Positions 1 to 9,586 of a DNA stretch of 24,545 nucleotides are shown here, one piece after another. How positions within the stretch are numbered: the first letter of the stretch is position 1; each line of letters starts with the position of its first letter. The position numbers and the translations under genes are program-made. The DNA lies in IMG/VR virus record IMGVR_UViG_3300028393_000316, positions 1 through 24,545 of that record; one strand, written 5' to 3'. Source of the stretch: a virus. The notes under the pieces were generated by a model. The model ran no database searches. It was given only the letters and a program-made list of their open reading frames with translations, and was not told the DNA's origin.

Positions 1-158
1 GATTTAAAGCAGTCGCTGCTGGTATTGCAAAGAAGCAAGGTATCTCAAAAGACCGTGCTGGAGCAATCCTCGCTGCTGGTGCTCGTAAAGCATCTAAGTC
101 TGCAGTCAAGGCCAATCCACGCTTGAAGCGTGTGAGCGGTGTTAAGAAAGGCAAGTAA
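1..158 (+). CDS. 3' end of a small basic protein (partial)
   Basis: An open frame enters from the left edge (first full codon at position 3) and stops with TAA at 156-158. The visible 51 residues are rich in Ala, Lys and Arg and end in a run of basic residues, as in small DNA- or virion-associated phage proteins. The stop overlaps the next start as TAATG, which implies translational coupling. The N-terminus is outside the window, so no family can be assigned. Confidence 0.6.
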   Translation, partial: FKAVAAGIAKKQGISKDRAGAILAAGARKASKSAVKANPRLKRVSGVKKGK

Positions 159-451
159 TGACAGCAGCCTGGACTCGTAAAGAGGGCAAGAACCCTAAAG
201 GCGGACTAAACGCTAAGGGCAGAGCATCATACAAAGGTGGCACTTTAAAGCCACCAGTTAAATCAGGTGATAACCCACGCCGTGCATCGTTTCTAGCACG
301 CATGGGTGGAGCACCAGGACCTGAGCGTAAACCTAACGGTGAACCAACAAGGTTACTCCTATCGTTAAATGCGTGGGGAGCATCAAGTAAAGCAGACGCA
401 AAGAAAAAGGCAGCAGCCATATCATCTAGGAATAAAGGGAAAACAAAATGA
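158..451 (+). CDS. Small basic conserved phage protein (DUF6321-like)
   Basis: A 97-aa, strongly basic protein. It contains the blocks EGKNPKGGLNAKGR, SGDNPRRASFLARMGG, GEPTRLLLSLNAWGASSKA and a lysine-rich end. From memory these match a family of short phage proteins annotated as DUF6321, whose biochemical role is unknown; I could not check this. The start overlaps the stop of the upstream gene (TAATG) and its own stop overlaps the next start (ATGA), so it is co-translated with the neighbouring basic proteins just before the neck and tail genes. A virion or head-completion role is inferred from position only. Confidence 0.75.
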   Translation: MTAAWTRKEGKNPKGGLNAKGRASYKGGTLKPPVKSGDNPRRASFLARMGGAPGPERKPNGEPTRLLLSLNAWGASSKADAKKKAAAISSRNKGKTK

Positions 452-891
452 AAGAACCAATGACAAATGGAAAGATGTCTAGCAAGATGTCTCCAGCAAA
501 CACTGCTCGAAGCACAGGAGATACTCCTGCTGCCAAGAAGACAGTAGTCTCACAAGCAATCATTGACCACATTAAATCACAAGGCATGACAGCAGCAATT
601 AAAATGGCTGCATCAGGTGGCGGAAATGCTGCATACAATGAAGGCGTAAAGCGCATGTATGGTGCAGACCGTGTTGCTAAGGCAACAGCAGCAAGAATGA
701 ACTCAAGTTCATCAACAAGAACAACATCTGGACCAGATAAAGCACGTGGCGCTTATGCAAATAAGCCAGCAGCATCTAAGCCTGCAGCATCTAAGTCACA
801 GAAGACCACTGACCCATTTGCAAAGTTTGTATTTGGGGTAGGCAAAGCAGCAGCAGAACCTTTCAAATCACAGCCTACAAAAAAGAAGTAA
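448..891 (+). CDS. Basic low-complexity protein upstream of tail genes, unknown function
   Basis: A 147-aa protein rich in Ala, Lys, Ser and Thr, without recognisable domains. Residues about 50-80 contain a possibly folded patch (KMAASGGGNAAYNEGVKRMYG). The C-terminal half is a disordered-looking stretch with an AASKPAASK repeat and a lysine-rich end. The start overlaps the preceding stop as ATGA; an alternative start is the ATG at 460. It belongs to the rightward structural transcription unit, so a minor virion or scaffold-like role is possible but not shown. Confidence 0.65.
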   Translation: MKEPMTNGKMSSKMSPANTARSTGDTPAAKKTVVSQAIIDHIKSQGMTAAIKMAASGGGNAAYNEGVKRMYGADRVAKATAARMNSSSSTRTTSGPDKARGAYANKPAASKPAASKSQKTTDPFAKFVFGVGKAAAEPFKSQPTKKK

Positions 892-911
892 TTAACCCTT
901 AGAAGGAAATA

Positions 912-1817
912 ATGACAACCACTTACGGAAATTTGGTAGATGAGGTTCTGCTCAATCTATCTGGTTATACGCTGCGCCAAGAGCGCACAACACACCTAAC
1001 CCAAGATATCACAGCCTCTGGCTTGACTCTTAATTTAGGTACTACCACTAACATTGGTAAGGGTGTTGTCGAAATTGATGAAGAGTTGATTTGGTTGGAT
1101 TCCTACGACCGTGTTTCGTCGACTGCAACAGCAGCGCCGTATGGTCGTGGGTTCCAAGCAACTACTGCTGTGGCACATTCCTCAGGAACAAAAGTAACAG
1201 TTGCCCCAACTTTCCCACGCTCTGCTGTAAAACGAGCAATCAATGAAGCAATTCAAAGCGTATACCCTACACTCTATGCTTTAGATAAATATAGTTTTAC
1301 ATACAATGCTGTAGTAAATACATATCAACTTCCTGCAAATGTGCAGACGGTCCTCTATGTATCTTGGTCTACAATTGGACCAACAAAGGAATGGCTTCCT
1401 GTTAAAGGATGGCGACTAGATACCTTGGCAAATACTTCTTCATTTTCAAATGGAGTCAGCCTTACTATTTATGATAATATTCCAGCAGGAAGAACAATTC
1501 AGATTACGTATACTAAAGTTCCTCAATCACTTAATGGTTATGCAGAAAGTACAGTATTTGAAAATACTACTGGTTTGCTTGCATCTGCAAAAGATGTAAT
1601 TATTTATGGTGCTGCTTATCGCCTTGCATCATTTATTGATGCTGGTCGTCTTAATTACCTATCAGCAGAAGCAGATAATGCAGACACAAAGATTCAATTT
1701 GGTTCTGGTGCATCTAACTCACGCTTCCTCTTGGCGCTTTACAATCAAAGGCTCAATGAGGAAAAGACCAAACTCAGAGATTTATATCCAGCCCGAATCC
1801 ACTACACGAGGTACTAA
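912..1817 (+). CDS. Neck/tail structural protein
   Basis: A 301-aa protein with an AGAAGG ribosome-binding site about 5 nt before the ATG. Residues about 30-100 form a beta-rich module ending in a GRGFQATTAVAHSSGTKV motif. The same motif type recurs at the N-terminus of the next protein. The rest is beta-rich with a C-terminal helical stretch (LYNQRLNEEKTKLRDLYP). I recognise this as a virion structural module common in phage neck and tail proteins, but cannot choose between a head-tail adaptor, a tail tubular-like protein and a minor tail protein. It is followed closely by the tail fibre gene, whose ATG is 4 nt after this stop. Confidence 0.6.
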   Translation: MTTTYGNLVDEVLLNLSGYTLRQERTTHLTQDITASGLTLNLGTTTNIGKGVVEIDEELIWLDSYDRVSSTATAAPYGRGFQATTAVAHSSGTKVTVAPTFPRSAVKRAINEAIQSVYPTLYALDKYSFTYNAVVNTYQLPANVQTVLYVSWSTIGPTKEWLPVKGWRLDTLANTSSFSNGVSLTIYDNIPAGRTIQITYTKVPQSLNGYAESTVFENTTGLLASAKDVIIYGAAYRLASFIDAGRLNYLSAEADNADTKIQFGSGASNSRFLLALYNQRLNEEKTKLRDLYPARIHYTRY

Positions 1818-1820
1818 TCC

Positions 1821-4127
1821 ATGACAATTCGCAAGTATTCTTCTATATCCCAGGAAACCTCACTTACTGCAGCGCTTAACTCAAGTGCCACAACAATGAC
1901 TGTTGGTTCAGGTTCTGCTTTGCTTGGTGGAATTACGCCAGCATCTGGTGAAACATTTACAGTAGTCCTTGACCCAGATACAGCCCTTGAAGAAATTGTA
2001 GATGTAATCTATCCTTCAACACCTGGAAGCAATACAATTACAATTTCTCGCCCTATTGATAGCACTCAGGCAATTGCTCACTCTGCTGGTGCCAAAGTGC
2101 GCCACATGGCTATTGGTCGTGACTTCCGTGAGGCTAATACTCACATCAATGGAACTCTTGCTGAACATGGTGCTACTACTTCTGCTCAACTTGCTGGTGT
2201 CATCTCTGATGAGACTGGTACTGGTTCTCTAGTATTTGCTACATCCCCTACTCTTGTAACACCAGCGCTTGGTACTCCAGCCTCTGGCGTACTTACTAAC
2301 GCAACTGGACTTCCTCTAACAACTGGCGTAACTGGAACTCTTCCAGTAGCCAATGGCGGAACTGGTGTAACAACATCAACTGGTTCTGGCGCTAATGTAC
2401 TTTCAACTAGCCCTACCCTAGTCACACCAGTTCTTGGTGTAGCCACAGCAACAAGCATCAACGGTACAACTATTCCTACAAGTGCTACATTGGTCAAAAC
2501 AAGTGACACTGGAACAGTTACAAGCACAATGATTACCGATGGCACTATTGTAGATGCCGACATTAATGCATCTGCTGCAATTGCTAAGACTAAGGTTGCA
2601 GGAACTGCTATTACTGCAGCCGATACTGGCACAGTAACAAGTGCTATGATTCTTGATGGTACAATCCTTAACGCTGACATTAACGCATCGGCTGCTATTG
2701 ATAAAACTAAGATTTCAGGCACAGCGGTAACAGTTGCCGATACTGGTACAGTCACATCTGCAATGATTGCTAATGGCACAATTGTAGATGCTGATGTATC
2801 TACTACAGCAGGTATTGCTTATACCAAATTAAGCCTTGGTGGAACTATTACTTCCGCTGACTTGGTTGATGGAACTATTGTTGCCTCAGATATTGCTAAT
2901 GGTACTATTACCGCAGCCAAGATGGTTACAGACCCATATGCACGTGCTAACCACACAGGTACTCAATTAGCAGCAACCGTCTCAGACTTTGACACACAGG
3001 TACGCACATCTCGCTTAGACCAGATGGCTGCGCCTACTGGCTCTGTAGCATTAAATGCTCAGAAGATTACAGGACTTGCAACACCAACTCTTACTGGAGA
3101 TGCTTCAACTAAGGGTTACGTAGATGCACAGATTACCGCTCTTGTTGGTGGCGCTCCTGGAACACTAGATACGCTTGCTGAAATTGCTACTGCAATCTCT
3201 AGTGGAGGTTCAGTAATCAACACTTTGGTACTCAAGGCTGGCGATACTATGACTGGTCCATTGGTATTAAATGCTAATCCTTCTGCAGCCCTTGGCGCTG
3301 CTACTAAGCAGTATGTAGATGCTGTTGCTGGTTCTGCTACTGCTGCTGCAGCCAGTGCTGCTGCCGCTGAGACAACTTACGATAACTTTGATGACCGCTA
3401 CCTAGGGGCTAAGTCAGCCGCTCCGTCTGTAGATAATGATGGTAACGCACTTATCACTGGTGCTCTTTACTGGAATACTCCTGCTGCAACTATGTTTGCT
3501 TGGTCAGGTTCTTCTTGGGGTTCAATTTCCTCAACTGCAGCAATCTATCGTTATCGTTATTCAGCATCAGGTGGAGAAACCACGCTTTCAGGTGCGGATG
3601 CAAATGGACTAACACTTTCTTACTTAGTTGGTAAAGAACAGGTATACCTTAATGGTGTACTTTTAGTCCGTGATTCAGACTATACAGCATCTAATGGAAC
3701 ATCACTTACTTCTCTTTCTGCATTAACTGCTGGAGATGTTGTAGAGATTATTACATTCACGGCATTTGACCTAGCCTCAGCAGTACAGACATCTACTTTC
3801 ACCGCTAAGGGTGACTTATTTGTTGCTACTGGAGCAGGCACATCTGGCAAGATTGCAGTCGGAGCAAACACATATCTTTTAACTGCTGACTCAACAACAG
3901 CAACTGGAGTTAAATGGGCAGCACCTGCTCCTGGATACTCAGCACCAACTCTTGGTTCTACATCTATTGCATCAGGAGCAACAGTAACAACAATTGCTGG
4001 TCTAACTCTAACAGCACCAACATTAACTGGAACAGTAACAGCATCAGGAGATATTACATTATCTGCTGCTGGAGCATTTGGCAGTATTATAGATTATCAA
4101 ACACTCAATCTTATGGGTGCCCTCTAA
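1821..4127 (+). CDS. Large tail fibre protein
   Basis: A 768-aa protein, likely trimeric and host-contacting. The N-terminal about 100 residues carry the beta module with a [16 protein letters not shown] motif, related to the upstream protein and probably the virion attachment domain. The middle contains phage tail-fibre repeats: [12 protein letters not shown]-type units, [12 protein letters not shown], and three tandem 39-residue repeats based on [17 protein letters not shown]. Later come [21 protein letters not shown] and [11 protein letters not shown] motifs, typical of fibre shafts. The C-terminus is Thr/Ala/Gly rich. GAGG upstream of the ATG is a plausible ribosome-binding site. It is cotranscribed with the tail-tip cassettes that follow. 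Confidence 0.85.
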   Translation: MTIRKYSSISQETSLTAALNSSATTMTVGSGSALLGGITPASGETFTVVLDPDTALEEIVDVIYPSTPGSNTITISRPIDSTQAIAHSAGAKVRHMAIGRDFREANTHINGTLAEHGATTSAQLAGVISDETGTGSLVFATSPTLVTPALGTPASGVLTNATGLPLTTGVTGTLPVANGGTGVTTSTGSGANVLSTSPTLVTPVLGVATATSINGTTIPTSATLVKTSDTGTVTSTMITDGTIVDADINASAAIAKTKVAGTAITAADTGTVTSAMILDGTILNADINASAAIDKTKISGTAVTVADTGTVTSAMIANGTIVDADVSTTAGIAYTKLSLGGTITSADLVDGTIVASDIANGTITAAKMVTDPYARANHTGTQLAATVSDFDTQVRTSRLDQMAAPTGSVALNAQKITGLATPTLTGDASTKGYVDAQITALVGGAPGTLDTLAEIATAISSGGSVINTLVLKAGDTMTGPLVLNANPSAALGAATKQYVDAVAGSATAAAASAAAAETTYDNFDDRYLGAKSAAPSVDNDGNALITGALYWNTPAATMFAWSGSSWGSISSTAAIYRYRYSASGGETTLSGADANGLTLSYLVGKEQVYLNGVLLVRDSDYTASNGTSLTSLSALTAGDVVEIITFTAFDLASAVQTSTFTAKGDLFVATGAGTSGKIAVGANTYLLTADSTTATGVKWAAPAPGYSAPTLGSTSIASGATVTTIAGLTLTAPTLTGTVTASGDITLSAAGAFGSIIDYQTLNLMGAL
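2499..2852 (+). repeat. Three tandem 117-120 bp repeats in the tail fibre gene
   Basis: Three consecutive in-frame units start at 2499, 2616 and 2733. Each encodes about 39 residues of the form DTGTVTSxMIxxGTIxxAD. Protein identity is high but synonymous positions differ, so the copies are not recent. They probably extend the fibre shaft and may vary in number between related phages. Confidence 0.75.
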
Positions 4128-4144
4128 ACGAAAGGTAGTAACTA

Positions 4145-4447
4145 ATGGCTACAACAACTAAGGCTCTTTATCGAGGAGCCGCTGCAACATCCTCAACAAC
4201 ACTTTATACAGTTCCAGCATCTACTACTACAGTAGTAACTAATATTGTGGTGGCTAATACTACATCTACTGCTGGAACATTTACGCTTACTCTTGATGGA
4301 GTATCTATGGCATCAGCAACAACTATCGCAGCCAATGACACGGTAGTAATTGACCTTAAACAAGTTCTTGCTACTACAAAAATTATTGCAGGACTTGCTT
4401 CTGCTATAACAATTAACTTTCATATTTCAGGTGTGGAGATTTCCTAA
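4145..4447 (+). CDS. Small beta-rich tail protein, cassette copy 1
   Basis: A 100-aa protein of Thr/Ala/Ser-rich beta strands: TTLYTVPASTTTVVTNIVV near the N-terminus, AANDTVVIDL in the middle and HISGVEIS at the end. It is a clear paralogue of the protein at 6114-6443, with the same TLYTVP, AANDT, LATT and G-x-EIS landmarks. Its stop overlaps the start of the next gene as TAATG, exactly as in copy 2. It is probably a small tail-tip or fibre-associated jelly-roll-like subunit; that is inference from composition and context. Confidence 0.7.
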   Translation: MATTTKALYRGAAATSSTTLYTVPASTTTVVTNIVVANTTSTAGTFTLTLDGVSMASATTIAANDTVVIDLKQVLATTKIIAGLASAITINFHISGVEIS

Positions 4448-5736
4448 TGGCTATTAATAGATTAACACCAGCAAGTACTTCTACTGAAGGTATAGTTACA
4501 ATTAAAATTGCGCAAGAAGTTTCAGAAAAAACAGTTCCCACTTCATTTCCTGCTGGAAACTACAGAATTGATACAGGAGCATCTGGTTTAATTAAAGTTG
4601 CTCTTTTAAAATCCGATGGCAGTCTTGAGTTAGAATTTTCATTTACAACCTCATCATTTTTTACAATTGCAAATACAGTTACAAAAGTTCAAATTGTTGC
4701 AACAACTGCATCTGTAAACGGAATTGTTACATTTCAACAATTATCACGTGGTGTTGTTTCAACAAACATATGGAGTTATTCAACACCAGGTGGAGATTTA
4801 CAACGTGGTTGCAAAGCCGTAAACAATGCTGCCAATACTGCAATTTATTTTGTTGGTGGAACAAATGATACTGATTGGTCTGTTCAGTCTGGTGCTGGTA
4901 TTGTTCGTAAATGGGTTAAATCAACTAATACTTGGTCTACTGTAGTAACTGGAAATACAAATATTAATTATCAGGTTCATGGAGTTGCAGTTAATAATGT
5001 GATGTATTTTTGTAATACTACTAATACTTCAAATTGGTATAAATTTGATACTGCAACAGAAACAGTAACAACCCTTTCTGCTCCTAGTTATCCAATTCGT
5101 ATTGGTACAGCAGTAAAAAATAATCAAAATACAAAAATTTATGCTTTGGGTTCTTACCAAAATGCTACTCCAATGTCATTTCGCGTTTACACTATTGCCA
5201 CAAATACTTGGGCAAACTTAACAACTGCGCCTTTTGGTAGTGGCGGTTACGGCGGCGCTAATTCTTGGGCTCATCCTAGTGATAACGATAAACTTTATTG
5301 GTCTGATACGCAGGCGCAAACTACTATTTATCGTTATAATATAACTGCAGATACTTGGACTGATACTGGAATTTCTGTAATAAATGTTGACTATACTTCT
5401 GGTACAGAAAGAACAAACTATAATGGTTTGGGCAGTTTAACTCCTTCTGGAAATTATTTTATTTATTCATATGATAGTAACAGAAGTGCTTCTGCTACAA
5501 CAATTCCTTCTGCTACGGATTGGTGTTATAACAATTCAATTCCTACAGTACGACCTGTTGCATTGACTGGAATTTATTCTCAACCCGCTACTGGAAGTCG
5601 TGATTCTTGGCATCAATCTATGGTACATTTTGATGATACAAACATATATGTTTTTGGCGGTATGAGTACATTAAATCCTGGTGGCATTTGGTACGTTCCA
5701 TATGCTACTTTCTTATCTAGAGTGGGGCTATCATAA
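4447..5736 (+). CDS. Tail-tip protein with kelch-like C-terminus, candidate receptor-binding protein
   Basis: A 429-aa protein. The first about 105 residues (MAINRLTP start, beta-rich) resemble the N-terminus of the protein at 6443-7354 and are probably the common attachment domain. From about residue 110 it shows repeated Gly-Gly plus aromatic blades (YFVGGTNDTDW, KSTNTWSTVV, YTIATNTWANL, VFGGMSTLNPGG). This is the spacing of kelch-type beta-propeller blades, about six in all. Propellers on tail tips commonly bind sugars or surface proteins, so a receptor-binding role is likely but inferred. The start overlaps the stop of the small upstream protein, suggesting coupled and stoichiometric expression. 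Confidence 0.7.
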   Translation: MAINRLTPASTSTEGIVTIKIAQEVSEKTVPTSFPAGNYRIDTGASGLIKVALLKSDGSLELEFSFTTSSFFTIANTVTKVQIVATTASVNGIVTFQQLSRGVVSTNIWSYSTPGGDLQRGCKAVNNAANTAIYFVGGTNDTDWSVQSGAGIVRKWVKSTNTWSTVVTGNTNINYQVHGVAVNNVMYFCNTTNTSNWYKFDTATETVTTLSAPSYPIRIGTAVKNNQNTKIYALGSYQNATPMSFRVYTIATNTWANLTTAPFGSGGYGGANSWAHPSDNDKLYWSDTQAQTTIYRYNITADTWTDTGISVINVDYTSGTERTNYNGLGSLTPSGNYFIYSYDSNRSASATTIPSATDWCYNNSIPTVRPVALTGIYSQPATGSRDSWHQSMVHFDDTNIYVFGGMSTLNPGGIWYVPYATFLSRVGLS

Positions 5737-5737
5737 A

Positions 5738-5923
5738 ATGAATCTAACATCACGTACTACAACATCTAACGGAGAAATTATTGCCTGGGTAGATAATGAT
5801 GGTAAATCTTGGATAGAACAAGATTTTAATCCTAAAAATCAATCTGCTTGGTCATCAGAAACAGATGCTCTTGCTTGGGCTGATGCGTGGATTTCTCAAC
5901 ACCAGGAGGAATTTAATGACTAA
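5738..5923 (+). CDS. Small acidic protein between tail-tip cassettes
   Basis: A 61-aa protein starting at the ATG one nucleotide after the previous stop; longer in-frame upstream starts would overlap the kelch gene and look unlikely. It is rich in Trp and acidic residues (IIAWVDNDGKSWIEQDF, ALAWADAWISQHQEEFND). The C-terminus overlaps the next gene by 8 nt. Small proteins placed after receptor-binding genes can be fibre assembly chaperones, but nothing here proves it. Confidence 0.6.
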   Translation: MNLTSRTTTSNGEIIAWVDNDGKSWIEQDFNPKNQSAWSSETDALAWADAWISQHQEEFND

Positions 5924-6110
5924 AGCACGTGACCTAGCAAACGCAGCAACTGCGCTTAACGCAGTAACTGCCACAGAAATTGGATATGTAGACAACGTAA
6001 CATCCCCAATTCAAACACAATTAAACACTAAGGCAACAACTACATATGTAGATACAGCGGTGGATGGAGCAGACCCAACACCTACAGCACTAATGACAAT
6101 GGGAGCATAA
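5916..6110 (+). CDS. Small tail-fibre repeat protein
   Basis: A 64-aa protein starting at the ATG at 5916, which has a strong AGGAGG site (5904-5909) 6 nt upstream; longer upstream starts lack this. The sequence TATEIGYVDNVTSPIQTQLN is the canonical repeat seen in many phage tail fibres. As a stand-alone 64-aa piece it may be a short fibre subunit, or a remnant of a longer fibre broken by module exchange. It lies directly before cassette copy 2. Confidence 0.65.
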   Translation: MTKARDLANAATALNAVTATEIGYVDNVTSPIQTQLNTKATTTYVDTAVDGADPTPTALMTMGA

Positions 6111-6113
6111 CAA

Positions 6114-6443
6114 ATGGCAGCAACATACAAGGTACTCGGACAGGTAAACCCTTCCGCTACCACAGCAACAACTCTATATACCGTTCCCTCAGCAAAGAGT
6201 GCGGTTGTATCTACTATCACAATCTGTAATCAGGCTGCAACAGCAGCGACATTCCGTGTGGCTATCCGCCCTGCGGGTGCAACACTGGCTGCAATCCACT
6301 ACATTTCATATGACTCAACAGTGGCTGCCAATGATACGACTGCTTTGACTATTGGTGTGACACTTGCTACTACAGATATTATCACTGTGTATGCATCAAC
6401 CGCAACAGTGTCATTCAATGCATTTGGAAGCGAGATTTCATAA
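6114..6443 (+). CDS. Small beta-rich tail protein, cassette copy 2
   Basis: A 109-aa paralogue of the 100-aa protein at 4145-4447. Both have TTLYTVP, a hydrophobic VV-ST-I strand, AANDT, LATT and end in G-x-EIS. Even the DNA around the stop and next start is alike (GAGATTTC, one base, TAATGGC, one base, ATTA). The TAATG overlap couples it to the following glycine-rich gene. The duplicated arrangement suggests that the small protein and the larger one after it form one functional unit. Confidence 0.7.
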   Translation: MAATYKVLGQVNPSATTATTLYTVPSAKSAVVSTITICNQAATAATFRVAIRPAGATLAAIHYISYDSTVAANDTTALTIGVTLATTDIITVYASTATVSFNAFGSEIS

Positions 6444-7354
6444 TGGCAATTAGCAAAGTAAACCCAGTTGTAACTTCTACAATTAACGCAAGTTCTATTA
6501 CTTGTATATCTGCAAATATTTTATACGCTGGGTCAGTTTCTTTAGACCCCGCAATTTATACAATAACTTGTGCTTCATCAACTATTGCAAATGTTGAATT
6601 TTTTTCAGGAATATCAACCTTAATAACAACTGCAACAACATCATCTGGAACTGTGTCTATCAACCTTGCTTCTGCTGCAGATAGAGTTCGCATTTGGACA
6701 AATACTGGAAGCAATATTGTAGTTACAATTACTAAAACTGCTGGTGCTTTGACAAACAATTTTAGTGGAACTCTTGACACAATTACAACTATTGGTTCTT
6801 CAACTTATACAGGCACATCTACCTCTGGCTATGGGTACGTTTTACTTAGCGGTGGTGGTGGTGGTGGCTGCGGTAGAGATAGTGGCATTAATGAAGGTGT
6901 TGGCGGTGGAGGAAGCAGCGGTTGTTATACTGGTGTTGTTGCACTGACAGGTTCAATGGCAGTTGTAATTGGTGCCGCTGGCGTAGGGGGTAGTTCTTCT
7001 GGTACAAGCGGAACTGCAGGTGGTTCATCTACATTTGCTGGTGTTACAGTAACTGGTGGTGGCGGTGGTGGACCTGGACGCGCTGGTGGCACGGCTGGAA
7101 ACGGAACAAATGCAGAAGCAGGAACAACAGTAAGTTCAGGTTCTTATCCAGGAGGAAATGGGGGCTCAATTATTTCTCCTCGTTCTTTTATAAATGGCGG
7201 AGGGTATGTAGGAACTGGCGGCGCAGGTGGTTTTGGTGCTGGTGGTGATGGTACGGGATATGGTTCTGGCGGTGCAGGTGGTTCCAAAAATAACGGTCCC
7301 GCAACTGCTGGTGGTAATGGCAGACCTGGCGTTCTTTACGTACTTCGCTTCTAA
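6443..7354 (+). CDS. Glycine-rich tail-tip protein, candidate receptor-binding protein
   Basis: A 303-aa protein. Residues 1 to about 110 (MAISKVNP start) resemble the N-terminal domain of the kelch-like protein at 4447-5736. From about residue 130 it has repeated glycine clusters (LLSGGGGGGCG, VTGGGGGGPG, GGAGGFGAGGDG) and ends in GRPGVLYVLRF. Glycine-rich tips of this type occur in phage adhesins, where polyglycine-II helices carry variable receptor-binding loops (T-even gp38-like adhesins are the known example). The fold is inferred from pattern only. It is the last gene before a 61-nt gap and the 656-aa tail gene. Confidence 0.7.
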   Translation: MAISKVNPVVTSTINASSITCISANILYAGSVSLDPAIYTITCASSTIANVEFFSGISTLITTATTSSGTVSINLASAADRVRIWTNTGSNIVVTITKTAGALTNNFSGTLDTITTIGSSTYTGTSTSGYGYVLLSGGGGGGCGRDSGINEGVGGGGSSGCYTGVVALTGSMAVVIGAAGVGGSSSGTSGTAGGSSTFAGVTVTGGGGGGPGRAGGTAGNGTNAEAGTTVSSGSYPGGNGGSIISPRSFINGGGYVGTGGAGGFGAGGDGTGYGSGGAGGSKNNGPATAGGNGRPGVLYVLRF

Positions 7355-7415
7355 TTAACTTATCCCTGAGCACGGATTCAAACTGCTCAACTAATTTTTC
7401 TATCTAAGGAGTAAC

Positions 7416-9386
7416 GTGGCATCGCCAGACATTACGCAAGATTTACCCTTAAACGTAGGTAATCCTGGAACTTCTGGGTTTTGGACAAACAACGCAGAAG
7501 ACTATGACATTGCTATTGGTGGTGAGCCATACATGCTTGCTCCTACAGACCAGACTCCATATCAGCGTGAGACTGCACCGTACCGCAAAGACCAGTTTGA
7601 TGCTGCTGCTGAGCCTGGAGAACAATCACTTACAGGTTGGTGGATTCGTTCACAGTCATCTTTCCATATTGGGCAGGGCATTAAGTTCTACGACCCATCT
7701 GCAGGTGAATCAACCAAGTATCGTTTTACAGACTCACAAGGCGTTGATGTATGGACTAAGGGTCAGGCAACACTTCTTAAGAATGTAACTGAAGGACAAG
7801 TTACATATGCTGGGCTTGCTACAAACAAGAAACCACAACAGCATATCCGCTCTATTCAATACAGTGGAACTGATGCGGTATTGCTTCATGATGGCTACAT
7901 CATAGACCGTGTTGATTCTGATGGAACTATTGTACATTGGGTAAATTACAACTCAGCAACTCGTGACCCTATATTTTCTATCTGTGATGATGGCAAGTAT
8001 GGCTATTGGGTAACTAATGATGCAATATCTGGCAAATTAGAGTTTAACAGAAAATTGCTATCTGACGGTGCTTCTGTCAATCCTACTGTTATGTTTACAA
8101 AAGTAGGACTTACAGTTACAAGTGCTGTAATAGAGTTTGTCAAAGACCGCATCATTGCGTGTATAAATAATGAAGTCTATGAAATTTCCCCTACTGCTAC
8201 AGCGTTGCCTTCTACAGCATCGTATACTAACCCCAACACAAACTATGTTTATACAAGCATTACTGCTTCTGGTCCAGCAATTTATACATCTGGCAATTCA
8301 GGGTTATACTCAAGCATACAAAAGTATACATTGACAACTGGTGGCGCTATGCCAGTTATGACTCAGGCTTCTGTGGCTGCAGAACTTCCTATTGGCGAAA
8401 CTATATTTAAAATCTTTTATTACCTTGGATTCATGTTAATTGGAACAAGCAGAGGTGTGCGTGCAGCCTTTGTCCAAGCAACAGATGGCTCACTTGCTTA
8501 CGGTCCACTTATTGTAACAACTACGCAACCAGTTTATGACCTTGCTGCTCGTGACCGTTTTGTTTGGGCAACTGCTACTATTGGAACATACGATGCTGGA
8601 CTTATTCGCATTGACCTAAGTCAGACAATTGAGGGTGAAGCCTTGCGTTATGCTTATGCAAATGATTTGCAATATGCTCAAACTGCCCAGCATCAAACAA
8701 CAGCAGTTGCCTTTATTGGTTCTACAAATCGTCTTGCTTTTTCTACAGAATATCGTACAACTAGCGGACATCTTTACTTTGAAGATAGTACAAACCTTGT
8801 TCCTACAGGCTATATAACTACTGGTGCTATTCGCTATGGAACTCTTGAGCCTAAGAACTTTAAGTTAATTCGTGGTCGTGGTGACTTTACCTATGGTGCT
8901 ATGGATTTACGCTCTATTGATTCTGCTGGAAACCTTTATACAATCATTACTTACAATTCTGCTGTAGGAACCCCAGAGGCTGCTACAACTAACCCAGAAG
9001 GTCCACAAGAGTACCTGTCATACAAGTTTACGCTCTCACGTAGCGCAAGCGATACCAGTCGCGGTCCCGTATTTAAGGGCTATCAAACAAAGGCTCTACC
9101 TGCCACTGCACGCCAGAGACTGATTCAATTTCCAGTTTGGTGCTTTGACGTAGAAACCGACAGATACAATGTAAAGACTGGGTATGAAGGCCGTGCGTGG
9201 GAGCGTATTCAAACACTTGAAAACGTTGAAAAACTAGGTGACATCATTAACGTACAGGACTTCACTACTGGTGAGCGTGTACAGGCTGTCATTGAGAAAA
9301 TCAACTTCTTAAGAAAGACTCCACCATCTGGTAACTTCTCAGGATTTGGCGGTCTGCTTTCTATCACAGTTAGGACTGTCTTATAG
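7416..9386 (+). CDS. Minor tail protein, probably beta-propeller
   Basis: A 656-aa protein with a GTG start and a strong AAGGAG site (7406-7411), 4 nt upstream. The body is beta-rich with regularly spaced aromatic strands, consistent with a propeller or baseplate-like fold. The C-terminus (FPVWCFDVETDR, GYEGRAWERIQTLENVEKLGD, DFTTGERVQAVIEKINF, GLLSITVRTVL) resembles the ends of actinophage minor tail proteins. It is probably part of the tail tip or tube end. Its TAG stop shares its G with the GTG start of the next gene. Confidence 0.7.
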   Translation: MASPDITQDLPLNVGNPGTSGFWTNNAEDYDIAIGGEPYMLAPTDQTPYQRETAPYRKDQFDAAAEPGEQSLTGWWIRSQSSFHIGQGIKFYDPSAGESTKYRFTDSQGVDVWTKGQATLLKNVTEGQVTYAGLATNKKPQQHIRSIQYSGTDAVLLHDGYIIDRVDSDGTIVHWVNYNSATRDPIFSICDDGKYGYWVTNDAISGKLEFNRKLLSDGASVNPTVMFTKVGLTVTSAVIEFVKDRIIACINNEVYEISPTATALPSTASYTNPNTNYVYTSITASGPAIYTSGNSGLYSSIQKYTLTTGGAMPVMTQASVAAELPIGETIFKIFYYLGFMLIGTSRGVRAAFVQATDGSLAYGPLIVTTTQPVYDLAARDRFVWATATIGTYDAGLIRIDLSQTIEGEALRYAYANDLQYAQTAQHQTTAVAFIGSTNRLAFSTEYRTTSGHLYFEDSTNLVPTGYITTGAIRYGTLEPKNFKLIRGRGDFTYGAMDLRSIDSAGNLYTIITYNSAVGTPEAATTNPEGPQEYLSYKFTLSRSASDTSRGPVFKGYQTKALPATARQRLIQFPVWCFDVETDRYNVKTGYEGRAWERIQTLENVEKLGDIINVQDFTTGERVQAVIEKINFLRKTPPSGNFSGFGGLLSITVRTVL

Positions 9387-9586
9387 TGAGTGCTACAGAT
9401 TGGGCTGCTCTTGTTGTAGCCGTTATGACAATACTAGGTGGCTTTGCTACCTCAGTACGTTGGTTAGTTAAACATTACTTAAGTGAATTAAGACCAAACG
9501 GGGGCGGTTCCGTGAAAGACCAAGTAAACCGATTGGAATCCCGAGTTGACCAAATCTATCTCCTTCTTTGCGAGAAAGACAAGTAG
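9386..9586 (+). CDS. Small membrane protein, holin-like
   Basis: A 66-aa protein with a GTG start overlapping the preceding stop by one base. Residues about 6-29 form one hydrophobic transmembrane segment. After it come a basic patch, a glycine linker and an amphipathic heptad-like stretch (VKDQVNRLESRVDQIYLLL) that may be a coiled coil. Size, topology and position at the head of the lysis block fit a holin-type or holin-accessory protein. Function is inferred. Confidence 0.6.
   Translation: MSATDWAALVVAVMTILGGFATSVRWLVKHYLSELRPNGGGSVKDQVNRLESRVDQIYLLLCEKDK

Noticed and set aside
2186-2779. 197-aa open frame on the - strand inside the tail fibre gene
   Set aside because: It is a Val/Pro/Ala-rich mirror of the Thr/Gly-rich fibre repeats, with no start context. 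The + strand frame is clearly the coding one.
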